DNA of 64,000 bases from Adiantum capillus-veneris (lineage: Eukaryota; Streptophyta; Polypodiopsida; Polypodiales; Pteridaceae), in the NCBI GenBank assembly GCA_014529385.2, contig CM043963.1, positions 92,705,912-92,769,911 of the forward strand. The letters are read 5' to 3'. Positions within the stretch are counted from its first letter, which is position 1. Each line of letters begins with the position of its first letter. The position numbers were made by a program, and so were the translations under genes. Shown here piece by piece: positions 44,738 to 58,900 of the stretch. The notes beneath the pieces were generated by a model. The model was not told where the DNA came from. It did not search any database and saw only the letters and a list, made by a program, of their open reading frames with translations.

Positions 44738-46355
44738 TGTAGTGGAATAGGCCAATTAACTTGAGAGGAACAGAAATTAGAGAGAGTACTTTTGTGAAAT
44801 TACTTTGTGAGCATAGCGGGTGAACATAATTGATGGTAGCAACATAAACATAGCATTTAGTTAACTTGGCATGAACAATACTTTTGCAAGAGAGTGAATT
44901 TAGAGAACATGACAACAATTGAGGACCGGATTTATATGGAGCCGGTCACCCCTCCAATAGGCATTTGTATTATGATTTCTCCCATCAAAAGAGACTTGTT
45001 ACAATACAATCTTTGTGTTCCTCATGACCTAGGTGATGCAATGAAGATGCAAAGATTCATGCATCACGAGCATAACATAAACTTTAAATAAAGCATTAAC
45101 TATCCCAAGCCTCAGTCCCAAGACCTCAAACACCTTCGAAGGTGGAGAGAGCTAGCAGGGAATGAGGGTAGGGAAGAGGAAGAAGAAACATTTTATAGGA
45201 GAAAGAATTAGTTCCTCACTTATCATCACTCTTCTTGCTAGCATACATAATAGCATAGTAATGAAGATGGAGAAGATGGAAATCTTAAGCATTGAAGCAT
45301 TGCTCTTGGTTGGATTTGCATTCCATAGCCAAGAGTGTTGGTGTAGGCTCTCAACCTCTCTACTTGCTTGAAGAAGGAGAGGGAGTTCTTGCAATTTGCA
45401 CTTCACACCTTGAGAGTGTGTGTGAGTGTGTGCGGGAGAGTATATCCCCTAAGCAAGCCCCCTACTTGCTTTGGTCGACCCCCCCTTGTAGCTCATGCTT
45501 AAAGCTCATTGGACCCCTCCAGGCCTAGTCAATCACAAGCAAGAGTCATCATACCAAGCAACAAGGGTAGCCTTGGGACAAGTGTCCCCCCTTTCCCCTT
45601 TGAGAGAGAGGGCTTGATAAATGCTAAAACAATTAATTAAAACTTCTAAAATTATCATTGGACCCCTTGGATGGCCAACCAATAGGCTTCAACCACACCA
45701 TGAGGGCAACCTAGCTAGGGGCTTGACATGTGTGCTACTTGCCCCTTGGGCAAGTGGTGCCCTATGGCAGAGAGAGTGGTCAAGAAACCACCCCCCCTTC
45801 TTGCATGGCTTGCCCCCTACTTGTAAGGATTCACTTTGACTTTTGTGCCACCACAAGCCCCTCAATCCTTGGCCTAGTTCTCACCACAAGCTTGGCCCTT
45901 AAGCCCCTCAAGCTTGGGCTGGGTTCTCACCTCAAGTATAGCCCTAGCACTCAAGCATGACAAGCACCTCAAGCATCTCAATCATCAAGCACCTCAAGCA
46001 TCTCAAGCATCTCAATCATCAGGCATGTCAAGCCCCTTAAGCTTGGGCCGCTTGGGTTGGCCGTGTTCCCACCTCAAGCACAACCCTAGCTTACCTAAGG
46101 TCAAAGGACTTTTAACACTAACTATTGGAGGTCTTCAATGAATCTAACCCTAAGGTCTTTATGCTCCATTGGTTAGCCTTGCTCTTTGATAGGCCATCTC
46201 TCATTTGGGCCCCTTCACCATTGGCCCCATGTTGAGATAGATATATAAGCACATGTCTATATCTTAACCCTTGGTCCCGATTATTCTCCCACATTAAATG
46301 GTCAGTTTAATATAAGAAAATCATTTGGGTTGGTTAGATATTAGATTTTATGATA
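44738..46355 (-). repeat. Complete gypsy LTR (shared middle LTR)
   Basis: Length 1,618 bp, close to the 1,616-bp solo LTR. The right end reads GATTTTATGATA where sister copies have GATTTTATGACA. The microsatellite site at about 45413-45455 holds only a short interrupted GT tract and CCCC. The minisatellite CAAGCATCTCAATCATCAAG is at about 45955-46030. Confidence 0.85.
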
Positions 46356-49300
46356 GTGCTTGTCAGCAACAACTTTTTTCCTTCGTTGAGAGATGGGTAT
46401 AGCATCTTTAATCTTTTGGAAATATTCTTGTAGGTCACGGCGAAACTCATTTGCAGCGAAGATCTTCCCATGTACTTTAAGTAGCAAGGGACTTTTAGGT
46501 CTTTCCCCCTCTATGATTTCAAACGGTGCTTTGCCCGTAGAAGTATGGTCAGTATTATTGTATGCATACTCTACAAGGGGTAAGTACTTTTCCCATTGTG
46601 AGCGTTGATCTACTTGTGTAACATAAGTCTTTAGTAGATCAAGTATCGTAAGATTGACTATCTCACTTTGGCTATCCGTTTGTGGGTGATACATTGAAGA
46701 GAAATTCAATCTTGTACCTAGATTTTCAAAGAGACCTTTCTAGAAATTACTGGTTATTCTAGGATCTCTAAGTGACACGATGGATGTTGGTAGTCCATGA
46801 TGTTTGAAAATCTGAGATATGAAGAGAGTTGCCATTTGGAGTGCCCTTAATAGTCTTTTTGACATAAATAAATTGTGCTTGCTTGCTAAACCTGTCAAAT
46901 ATTGTCTATATTCCTGTATTACCATGGATAGACTTGAGTAATCCAAAGATAAAATCCATGGATATACTCTCCCATGGTGAATTAGGGATTGGCAATGGCT
47001 GGAGTAATTCAGGTTGCTTCTCTCTATCATACTTGCTCTTTTGGTATACCACACATTTTGAAACATACTCTTGTATGTCCACTTTCATGGTAGGCCAAGA
47101 GAAGTACATCGCTACTCCTTGAAGAGTAGGTTGAATGCCTCTATGCCCCGCATAGGGAGGAGCATGGGATTCATACATGACTTTCTCATGAAGGGAGTGA
47201 GTAACACATAGGCTATTTCCATGGAGAAGATAACCATCCTACAAGGTGAATGGTTCTTCTTTCATTCCCAAAGCAAGGGCTGACATTATTTCTTTAAAGT
47301 CAAGGTCAATAGCATGCTCATTTATCATAGAAGATAGATCATTGTGAGTTGCTATAGACACCGCATTAACTTTTAGTCATCGTGAAAGTGCATCGGCCAC
47401 TTGATTGTGGTTACCAGCAATGCGAGCAATATGAAAATAAAATTTTGAAAGAAAATTTGCCCACCTTATTTGTTTGTTGGAAAGCTTTGTTTGCGTCATG
47501 AAATACTTGAGACTTTGGTGGTCTCTTTGCAAAATAAATGGAGTCCCCAATAGATAGTGCTTCCATGTGTCTAGGACATGTAGAACAACTAAAAGCTATT
47601 TTTTGTATATGCCCAAGACTCGTTCATCCGTATTGAGCCTTCGGCTCTCATATGCTATGGCATGCCCTTCTTGAAGCAAGACTGCTCCAAGGCAATCACC
47701 ACAAGCATCCCATTGGACCCTAAATGGGTTTGAGAGATTTGGAAGCATAAGGACTGGTTGGGAGATAAGCTTCTCTTTGAGCTTGTCAAAAGCATTTTGT
47801 TCCTTAGCACTCCATGAGTACTTAACGTTCTTCTTTGTTAAGTCATAGAATGGTCGTGCTACTTGAGAAAAGTTGATATGAAGCGTCTATAGTATGCACA
47901 CATACCAATAAAGCTTCTTAGCTCATGTAGATTCCTTGCGTTAGGCCATGATTTTATTACCTACAACTTTGATGGATCCATACGGATACCATCTTGAGAG
48001 ATAATATGACCTAAGTGTTGAATCTCTTGAAGTAAAAAATCGTTGTTCTTTTGATTGATAAAAAGCTTGTTCTCCCTCAATGATTGAAAAACCGCTTGGA
48101 GATGCTACTTGTGTTCCACCAAGGACTTGCAATAGATGATGATATCAATCACCAGTGAATTTACGGTAGCATCTAAAGATTTTCTCCATTAAACGATTGA
48201 ACGTGGTTGGTGCATTAGTCAAGCCAAAAGGCATGCCTAGATATTCATAAAGACCAAACGTTGTACGAAATGCGGGCTTTATGATATCTGCATTCATTAT
48301 CCTTATTGATGATATCCACTTTTAAGTTCAATCCTACTGAAGTAGGTAGAGCCTTGTAGCTATCAAACAAATCTTCTACCTGAGGTACGGGAAATTTGTT
48401 TTTGATAGTGATATGGTTTGATGATCGATAGTCCACACACATGCGGTATGTACCATCTTTCTTTTGCACTAAAACGTCTATAGAACAAAAGGGAGAGGAT
48501 CTAGGCCTCACCATCCCTTTGTCTACCAATTCTTGTACTTGCCTCATGATCTCCTCTTGTTGAGCTTGGGAAGGAGTCTCATTGTGGGCATTTCTCTTGG
48601 GGAAAGAACAATAGCCATGTCCTTGCTCCCCACACTTAAAACATTTATGGTCCTTGCAAAAAGCTTCAAGCTCTTCAGGACAGAGTTTATTTTTACCTTT
48701 GTAAACTCTCTTCTCCTTGGACCGATTATTGTTGTTGTTGTTGTTGGAATTGCCTTAGGAAGAATTTTGGGCATTGGTTTTCCCCTTTGCATCACTTTTG
48801 TCTTTGCTTTCCATGGGCTTGACATTCCTTCTAGCCCCTTGTTGGAAATTGATGCGCAAAGTAACCATAGTGTGGTGGATTACTTCGGTGATAGAACTAG
48901 GCCGTTGGGAGTTGACGTACTCGTCCATCTCTTCAGGTAATCCCGCACAAAATTGTTGCTTTTGCTCGGTGAAGTCTATCTTTTGAAAGACAGTAGCCTT
49001 GAGATGTAAATCCCAAAACTTGTCCACGTATTTGTGGATAGACTCATGGGAGAGAAGCTTCAAACTCTGCCATTCGATAAGCACTTTGTCCATTGCATCG
49101 CTTACAAGGAATTGCTTCATGATGGAAACTCGTAGAGTTTTCCATGTCTTTGGGGCTTTGTCGTTGCCACGAAGGCTAGCCCACCATTGACGAGCAGACT
49201 TCTGGAAGTGCATAGCTACATGGCGTAGCTTGGAGGACTCCATGAAGCCCTCATCTCCAAAGGTCGCATCAAACTGTTGGATGAAGGCCAGTACTTTGTC

Positions 49301-49972
49301 AGTAGCACCAAAGGTACCATCGTAGGTGAGAAAAGAGATACTCTTTCCTGCCTCTTTGAACTTCTTGAGCTTTTGAGACCTTTGCCATACAGGGTAAGAT
49401 TTGCGATGTCCTCCCCTCTTGTATTCTCTAGGAGAATAGATATTGCTTTTGTCGGAAGAGGAGGAAGTTGAAGAAGAGGGTGACCTCTTTATTACCCTTT
49501 TCTTCCTTTGTTTCCTCTCTTCCCTTTTGGAGTGACGAGGAGAAGGATTGTGAGTTGACCGTTTCCTCTTGGGAGGAGTTGGCAATCGTTTAGACCACCG
49601 TCTTCGTGGAGCCACATCTTCAGAGAAACTTAGGGATTCGCTTCTTTCTCGTTCTTTGGATTCCTCCTCTCTTATGGGAGAGATTCTTCTTTTGGGGGTC
49701 TCATCAAGAGGCCTCCTAAGTTCTCTCTCCTCTTGGAGAGGAAGGGAAATCCCATAAGCACAAAGTTGTTAAGTAGCTTCGACTTGCAAAGAAGGGTTTC
49801 CCATAGCTTGTTGCAACCTAGTAACAAGGTAATTAACAAACATGGGGGCATCATCATTAGCACCTTCATGTGCAAAATCAAAGTTATCAATGTTCATTCT
49901 ACTCTCTTGGTTATTGTTAGCCATTCTAATTATACTTATGTATAGAATTACTTTGTGCTTTGGTACCCTCAA
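46356..49972 (-). mobile_element. Internal region II of the gypsy array: gag, RT, RNase H, integrase
   Basis: Minus-strand remnants run from high to low coordinates: gag (MANNNQESRMNIDNF near 49925; RQWWASLRGND; LPEEMDEYVNSQRPSS; down to about 48755), RT (VQKKDGTYRMCVDYRSSN near 48245-48547), RNase H pieces (about 47900-47230), then integrase. Integrase shows HAPPYAGHRGIQPTLQ, YFSWPTMKVDIQEYVSKCVVYQKSKYD and YHPQTDSQSE through KAPFEIIEGERPKSPLLLK (47178-46341). It is broken at many places. Confidence 0.8.
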
Positions 49973-50319
49973 AAACCTTAGTTGCTACTCTTCTTTACCT
50001 TTGAAAATCACTTCTCAAGCAGCGACACCCGTGGTTTAGACACTACTGATTCCAAAGAATAGTGGAGAGGGTCTAGCATTGCTCGGTTGATTATGGTTCC
50101 TGTTGAGCTTTCTCGTAGCTCAATAAAGGTTAAGCCAAAGGCAAGCCCCGAGAGGCTCCATTATTAAAACTATAGTTCCCAACAGTGTACATCGAACTAA
50201 ATCCTTCTCAACCAAGATAATAGATCCCTTTCCCACTTACCCTATTGCAATAAACATGCCCAACCTTTAATGGACAACTTAAGGACCTCTCTTCTTAAGC
50301 AAGAAAAGAGAAACCAATA

Positions 50320-50331
50320 GCGTTGATACCA
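50320..50331 (-). other. Primer-binding site of the gypsy array, right
   Basis: On the minus strand it reads TGGTATCAACGC, directly after the LTR end at 50333. It resembles the initiator-Met PBS with two changes. Confidence 0.7.
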
Positions 50332-50332
50332 A

Positions 50333-51914
<1,582 letters not shown>

Positions 51915-52259
51915 TTTGGAGTGAAGTAGTCAGGAGAAAGTAGGTGTAAGACATACATATACCGTGTAGGTGTAGAATCTACCTTCAATAAAGAGCTATC
52001 AAGGAAACCATCATCAATGCCTCCTACTAGTTTGCCTAATTCAATCCTAGAAAGCTAGTATGCCATATGATTTTTTTTTGAGGACAAAGATAATTTCAAA
52101 ATCAAATTCTTGAAAGAGAAGCAACCATCACCAAACTCTTCCTACTTCAAGGCATGGTGTTCAATGGTATCAATAAAGTGGATAGGTAGCAAGTAATGAC
52201 AAAACTTTTGAAGTGCATACACAATAGCCAACCGCTTCTCGTTTTGTTGAACTATAATT

Positions 52260-53100
52260 ACGTTCAGCTTGTGTTAGAATTTAATTGGCATAATCTTGTT
52301 ACATGAGGATGGAGCATCTTTCAACCATTGAATGTATAAATGTACCCCATGGGGGGATGAAAGCAGTTTTGATCTAGTCAAGTGGGTGGGTAGATATTTG
52401 ATTGTAGCCACTAAAACTATCCATAGAGTGCTATACAATATGACCAACCATGTCCTCCAAGACTCATAGTGAAAAGGATAGGGAAGCCATCTTGAATGGT
52501 TGCCTTGTTGAGTGCCCTGAAATCTACACACATATGAATCTTGTTGGAGTTTTTCTTGGGAATAATTTTTTTGGGTGAGCATCCTTCAATCCAAATGCCA
52601 TTTTTGAATGTATAAATGTACCCCATGGGGGCAGTTTTGATATAATCAGGTAGGTGGGTAGCTATCTGATTGTAGCCACTAAAACCATCCATAAAGCGCT
52701 ATACAATATGACCAGCCACGTCCTCCAAGACTCTCATAGTGAAAAGGGTAGGAAGACATCTTGAATGGTTTCCTTGTTGAGTGCCTTGAAGTACACACAC
52801 ATCTGAATCTTGTTGGAGTTTTTCTTGGGAGCAATTTTTTTGGTGACAACCATTCTGAGTGTTTGACCAAAATCATGATCCTTGCCTCTTGCATTTTATC
52901 AATTTCTTACTTGGCTGTAGCCGCATACTTAGGGTTAATCTTGTAAGCTCTTCCTCCGAATGGCCTTGCCCCTTCTTTTAATGATATTGTGCAAATAATT
53001 AGGGCTAATCTTGTAAGCTCTTCCTCTGATTAGCATTACCCCTTCTTTTAATGGTATCATGGGAATAGTCGATTTTGGTGGGATGCCAACCAATTCATGC
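52260..53100 (-). mobile_element. Second gypsy-type remnant, RT region with an internal duplication
   Basis: Minus-strand fossil of a different gypsy lineage. RT blocks include IDKMQEARI...WLSP, KKNSNKIHMCVDFRALNKATIQDGFPI and FSGYNQIATHLPDYIKTA. The segment at about 52329-52604 is repeated at about 52605-52860 with a period near 276 bases, and a second short duplication (TAATCTTGTAAGCTCTTCCT) lies at about 52935-53045. It is broken in several places, and no LTR was recognised. It sits directly beside the outer LTR of the array. Confidence 0.75.
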
Positions 53101-53985
53101 TAGGACCATGAAAGACATCTTTAAACTGCAAGAGGAAAGTAGTTACCTATCCTCAGAGAAGGGGATGATCCCAAAACCATGTCTTCAAAAATACATTCCT
53201 ATGTTCTTTTTGTCTTCCTATATATTGACTTTGTTTATCAGGTTTTGATAGCCTTTCTAGAGACCACTCTTCTGAGTCATACTTCTACTAGCTTGAGCTA
53301 GAGCACATTGACTGGGACGTTCTTCATCTATTGAGGTTTTGCTTTGGCCCCCTTTGACTCACTATCATAGTTTAGTCCACTATCTGATTGGCATCATAGG
53401 GGAAACCTTTTACTATATCGATGGTTAGCAATCAATTCACCAAGATCCAATGATTAAAACTTTCCCTCACCTTCTTGCATGCCATCCTTAGCATTGGTTG
53501 CCCCTTTGGTGCTAGCTTGTTTAGTGTACTCCTCTCTTTGACCTATTGGATGCTCCTCTTCTTGCAACTTGACCACATAGCATATAAAAGACTCAAACGT
53601 AGCTCAAGACTTATGCCTCGTTTGAGGGTGTTTTTTATGGTCCATCTTTTTTATAGGTCTTCAGTGGACTGATGCAAGAGCTTCCCAACTAGATGGTGAG
53701 AGAAGTGCGAGTGTTGGCTAGATGTGCTCCTATTTGTAGTGGGATTTGTTTTTGACTATGCTCATGGGTAGAAATCCATAGTATCATTCACCCAATCATG
53801 GAGAGATTTTGTGTGTCATAGCCATGGGTGACTTATTTGCAATGCAAATCCATCATCCACATGAGGAAGGCAGACTTGAACTACAAGAGGTACATGCTCC
53901 ACTACTCCTACTAGTTTTACTTTGAGTTGATTTGCAAGGGGCATTTCTTCTTGGAAATAGGCCAAGAGCCTTCATTATGAATTTT
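53101..53985. other. Unassigned interval, possibly more of the second gypsy remnant
   Basis: No confident protein block. The minus strand near 53060-53140 hints at the sequence that precedes RT in gypsy polyproteins (FKDVFHGP). The remainder has only short frames. Confidence 0.35.
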
Positions 53986-54008
53986 CACTACAAGAGGTTG
54001 TGTGCTCT

Positions 54009-54165
54009 TGTGACGCTTATAGCGACGGAAATACATTGGGTTTTTAAAACCCCCGGCGTCGCTAAAAGCGTCGATACAAAAACGTCGCTATAGTAGTCGC
54101 TATAAGCGTCGCTGTATAGCGACGCTAATAGCGACGCTGCAAGGCCATAGATAGCGACGCCCGAG
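54009..54165. repeat. CACTA subterminal repeats, TAGCGACGC motif
   Basis: The stretch holds about nine GCGTCGCTA or TAGCGACGC units and variants, some as inverted pairs such as GACGCTTATAGCGACGG and AGCGTCGCTGTATAGCGACGC. In CACTA elements such arrays bind the element's own TNPA-like protein. Confidence 0.75.
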
Positions 54166-54594
54166 ATTAAAATTTTTTGGTGGCAGGGCATTGGGCATTG
54201 AATGCCCTGCCACCCATCAACCATATTGAATGTTTCATTGGTCTATTTACCTTTGAAAAAAAGTGCAAAGGTAAATATAGAGCCAAAATAGTCACCCACA
54301 AGACAATATAATCATTAACTCCATCATCCGTAGTACGTATTGTTTGCAAAATAAAGATACAAAAATGACAAGCGTGAATTGATAGAAGTAAATAAATGAC
54401 AATTGTACACAGCAGAAAAATCACTTGATTGTTAATCATTGCAAATGTAATACTTACAAACCATTGTCATTATTTAAAAAATATACATGGTTTTCAAAAA
54501 TACATAGTTACATGGTCTCATGATACATAAGCTAGGACAAAAAGAAACTAATGCTATCTAGCTATGGCTAAACTGACATCGTCTAATCAGACGT

Positions 54595-54829
54595 CTCATC
54601 GCGTCCAAGCGGCGTATCTGTCGGATTCTGCAAAAAAAAACAATAAGATAGCTTTTTGTAAGTATAAACATATAGCGAGCGACGTTTATAAAACAATACA
54701 ATAAATAAAAAAGAATAAACCCTAATACTAACCATGCTGCCGCGAGAAGTCAGGATGTCTATAAGGGCGTTTAAACCCTTCTTGCCTGCGTACTCACGCT
54801 CGTACGGAGTGGGATCACGTTGTCAGGAG
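54595..54829 (-). pseudogene. Two C-terminal exons of a CACTA-borne gene
   Basis: The upstream exon reads DPTPYEREYAGKKGLNALIDILTSRGSM and ends ATG|GTTAGT near 54735. The downstream exon starts after TTTTGCAG near 54630 and reads NPTDTPLGRDETSD then a stop. The join is in phase 0. I infer a plant transposase (Ptta/En/Spm-type) C-terminus from position and splice fit; the sequence alone is too short to prove it. Upstream exons were not found. Confidence 0.4.
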
Positions 54830-54879
54830 TTTTTTGGAGCAAGGGATTGTGCATATGTACATATACATGCATGGTGCAT

Positions 54880-55960
54880 CAAATAAAGAATTGCCCATTT
54901 TTCAGAGCCAGGTGGCTACGTGGGGCCCACATGTGTACAGGTAGGACAGGGTGTACATAGTGCATCGATTTTCACTATTACCAGTACCACTGTGTTTTTT
55001 CTACAATAAGGAGGAGTTGGTAGCTCGTAAAACTTCTTGAGGAAGCTATCCGCGGGCCGACGACATGAGGTAAGCAGGTGCGTCAGATGGCATCGAGTGG
55101 CATCAAGAGGCCGAACGGGGTCAATATTTGTACGTGGATGAATACGGACACAAAGTGGTGTTTTCTTGTGAGAGTTATGCAGAAAGGTCATCATTAGGAC
55201 CAATTTTTGGGGCCACTTCACGTGGTTGCGAGACGCATTATGGAAAAGAAATGAGTGCCAGGTGTGCGGATGATGCAAAAAAGGTGACAACTATGCACTG
55301 CGAGGTCAGTTTTTGGCATGTTCGGGGCCCGTTTGAGGTCATCTAAAAGGCCAAGGGTGCCCAACTAATAAATCTAAGTGTGGGAACTAAAAAAACTGAG
55401 AGAAGACCAGAAAAAACGTGGATAAGAGAGGAGGAACAGCCGCAGGTGTGTTTTTGGGGTTTTTGGAGCCTGTTTTGGCCGTAAACTGCTCATCCGAGAT
55501 CGGATTTGAGCACTTTGACATTGTAGACTGGAGTTTTGGGCCGTTCCGGACGCAATGGCGCTGTCCATTTTGCCACATTCCTCACTCTTTTCCTGCTGTT
55601 TTTCTGTGTAAGTTTCTCCTATGAGCGAAGTTTCTGCTCTAGTTTGTGATTGTATCTGGCTTATTTTACCCATATTGTGTGAGCTATTTGCCCCATTGGT
55701 GTTGGCCCAAGCTCAATTGTATCTAAACATCAAAAACTCTCCTCTTTTGAGCGGAGTTTTTTGGGTGTGTGTGTGTGTGTCTGTGTGGAGTGGGCAAGTG
55801 GATAGTCTCTCTCCTCTCACTCCAGAAGTGTGTTCCCTGTCTCGGCCAGGTGTGTTGTCTAAGCCGAGTGGTGCCCCATAGTGTGTGTGTATCTTCCCAA
55901 GAGTGTGTGTCGGGTCGTTATAGAGGCTTTGTGTGTGTTTTCATCCCACTCACATTCTTT
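54880..55960. other. Unassigned interval, possible 5' LTR of the right-hand gypsy element
   Basis: No gene is supported; overlapping frames on both strands are low in quality. If 55961 marks a primer-binding site, an LTR should end just before it (a CA lies at 55953-55954), but without the partner LTR in the window its start cannot be set. Confidence 0.35.
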
Positions 55961-58900
55961 TGGTGCCCCCACGGAGGATCTTCTTCGAGTACCTTCTGCT
56001 TCGAGCTTCGAGCTTCGAGCTTCGGGATTACAGGTTGTAGGTTGCAGATTACAGGTTACAGGTTACAGGGACAGGTACAGGTACACGTGATTCACACAGG
56101 TACAGGTAGCTGAAGTACAGTGATATACTAGCATTGGTGTCACTTGTAGTTGTTGTGGGTATGCATCATTTGGCGCCTGTTTGAGCGCATTGTCTGTTGG
56201 ATTGTACGTTACTTGTGGAAACTGCCATTGTATGCATTTGTGGAGCCATACTTGGTTGTATTTGGCAGTCCCAGCCATTTCTGAGCCTTGGTCTGGAAGA
56301 TAGTCATTTCTGAGACTTGACTATACGCGATTTGCATTAGCCTTCGTGTGAGGGTCGATAGCGTGAGGTTTTTATTGAGCTGGGGGATTCTCAAATGTAG
56401 AGATCCTTTCGGTGATACAGGTAGCTGGAGCACCCTTTTTGTGACCTCGCCATAGGCTATGTACTAGTGAGTCCTACTTGATGCTCGAATTCTATTGTTG
56501 ACAGTTTATGCATACATATACAGTCTATATTTTGGGTTCCTACTGCTCTATTTTTGAGGAAACTCTGCCAAAATTTTTCCAAGTTATGATGGCTGGTTTT
56601 TTGGTCTTTTGAGCCATTTATGCTGTTATGCTACTGAAATTTTGGCAAAATCAGAGGTTAAGTCAGGTGTGCCTTCTTGGGAGCTTCATGGTTGGCTTTA
56701 ATGGATGATCAAAATGGCCCTCAATTCACTCCATTTCATTTAACTCAAAGAATCCAGATAAATGTTCATGTGTCCAGGAAGATTTTTTTCCAGCAGCGCA
56801 TAGTCTTTATGTTTGGGCCAAGAAGATTACGAGAGATCTTGGAATGTCCTTTGCCTGTTGTAATTCCGATGATCAACTATGAAAACTCATTTGATGTGCA
56901 TGTGTTTGTCCTTATCTAAAGTTGAGCTCCATTGAAGTTTCTGGGGATTGGGTAGTCAAAAGTTTTGGGTGCTTGCACGTGTGTTCAAAGGGGTTCTCAA
57001 AGCATTGAAACTTGGGTAGCCATGGCTTTCTCTTATCCGGAGTTTCATGGAAGAAGTGATGAAGATGTGGAAGAATTTTTGGAAAAGATGGAGGTTGCCT
57101 GCATTAGCAACCAGATTCATGACCCTACGCAAATGTTACGCCTTCTCCAAATTTGTTTGAAGAGTGATGCACGAGTTTGGTCCAAGGCATTTGAAGAGGA
57201 GTTGTGTGCAGCGGATCCACCTGTAAGATTGAGTTGGGACAATCTAAGGCATGGATTGGAAGTGGAGTTTGTGAAGATAGAAGATCCTGACAAAGTGTGG
57301 CAAGAAGTACAAGGTTTGGTGCAGAAGGAAGGTGAGCCAGTAGATGCGTACATACGTAAGTTTTCATTGGCATGGGAGCGAATGTACAAGGCCTTAGCAC
57401 CACAAGTACCCCCGCCTGACATGATGAAGAAGGACAGGTTCTTGGCTGGTCTTTGGGAGAATATACGTTGGAGAGTGGAGCTAAAGAAGCCTAGGACATA
57501 TGAAGATGCACTAGAGGTAGCAAGAAACAAAGAGTGGAAGTTGAGGAAAATGAGCCAGTTAGGGGTGGAGTCTTTGCCAATGAGGTATGAATTTCAGCCT
57601 ATAGAATCTTTACAAGGTCGCATGTCAGGGGTTCATCACGAACCAGTGGTTCCTGTTACTACTCAGGTTATGCCAGCAATGGTCACTACAGTAGTGCAAG
57701 ATGATGGGCTAAGGCAAGACATGAGGCAAATGGTAGATTTGATGAAGAATCTCAGCCTAAACATGCTAGGTCAAGTGGGAAATAATCGAGGTCGAGGGAG
57801 GTATGCAAATCAGCCAGGAGGTGAAGAAAGACCTAGGAATGGTGTTGGACAAAGCAATGGTAGGTTTTGGAGGCAGACGCCCACCTGTTACAATTGTGGA
57901 GAGTTGGGTCACATCAGCCCGCAATGTGATAAGCCACCAAGGATGGGGGGAGACATGTATCCATTGCCAAGACAGGTGTTAACTAGGTCAAATGATTATG
58001 GCATCGAAATTAAGGGAGACGAAGGAACCAGTGGACTGACCCAGGAGGAAAAAGGAAAGACAAAAGTGCTAAGTGTAGTCACCTTGGAGAAGGCATCAAA
58101 GCTAGAGGATACATTAGTGATGCCTATTGGGAAGAGGACCACAGAGGAAAAGGAAGGAAGAAGTGCCCCTGGTCCTAGTAAGAAGAAATGAAAGAGCCAT
58201 GAAGGCAAGGATGTCAAGGCCAAGAGGAAAAGGAGAGCTCGTCGAAAGTTTCATGTTTCAGATTTTCCACTAGGGGATGGGCAATTAAGCTATGACTTGA
58301 AGGAGGATCTGACGAGCAAGAAGGCAGATGTTACTTTTGGGCAGCTTATAGAGATCGTGCCTAAGCTAAAGCGACAGTGGAAGAGGATGGTTAACCCAAT
58401 GGAGAAAGAGCTAGAGAGAGGTTCAGTAAAGGTGTTGGCAATGGATGAGCTACCAGACATTTGTCCAATAGTAGATGTGTGGCATAAAAGGAAAAATTTG
58501 GGACAAGGTTATGTGGATGGCGGAGCCCAAATATACGTCATAACACACTCATGCGTTGAGAAGATGGGTCTCACAGTGGCTGGGGTGGAAGGGTTTCGGA
58601 TCAGATTGGCAAACCATCAAAAAGTAAAATGATTGGGTGTTGTAAAGAGCTTAGAAGTGGAGGCATATGATGCAAAGGCAGTGGTTGATTTTCATGTGAT
58701 GCCAGCAGGGTTGGGAGCATATCCTATTATACTGGGCAGACCATGGTTACATGCAGTGGGAGCTGTTCAAGATTGGCGACATGGTACGATTAGCCTCTAT
58801 GGAAAGATAGGTACCAAGAAGCTTTATAATATGGACACAAGGAAACGATTTGAGGAGCTTTATGAAGATGAGGATGAGTCTAGTGATGAAGACTCTTCCA

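Larger units (their letters stand above)
53986..54870 (-). mobile_element. CACTA element terminus with subterminal repeats and C-terminal exons
   Basis: It begins CACTACAAGAGG, the standard CACTA terminal sequence, at 53986. About nine copies of a TAGCGACGC motif, in both orientations, follow at about 54009-54165. Two minus-strand exons point toward this end (54595-54829), consistent with the 3' end of a CACTA gene. The other terminus (CCTCTTGTAGTG expected) was not found in the window, so the right boundary is arbitrary. The left flank ends TTT, and the usual 3-bp target duplication cannot be checked. It may be unrelated to the transposase at 1-2462. Confidence 0.7.

Noticed and set aside
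55980-56100. Structured RNA suggested by GCTTCGAGCTTCGAGC and GGTTACAGGTTACAGG repeats
   Set aside because: These are short slippage repeats in the leader of the gypsy element, with no compensating stem evidence.
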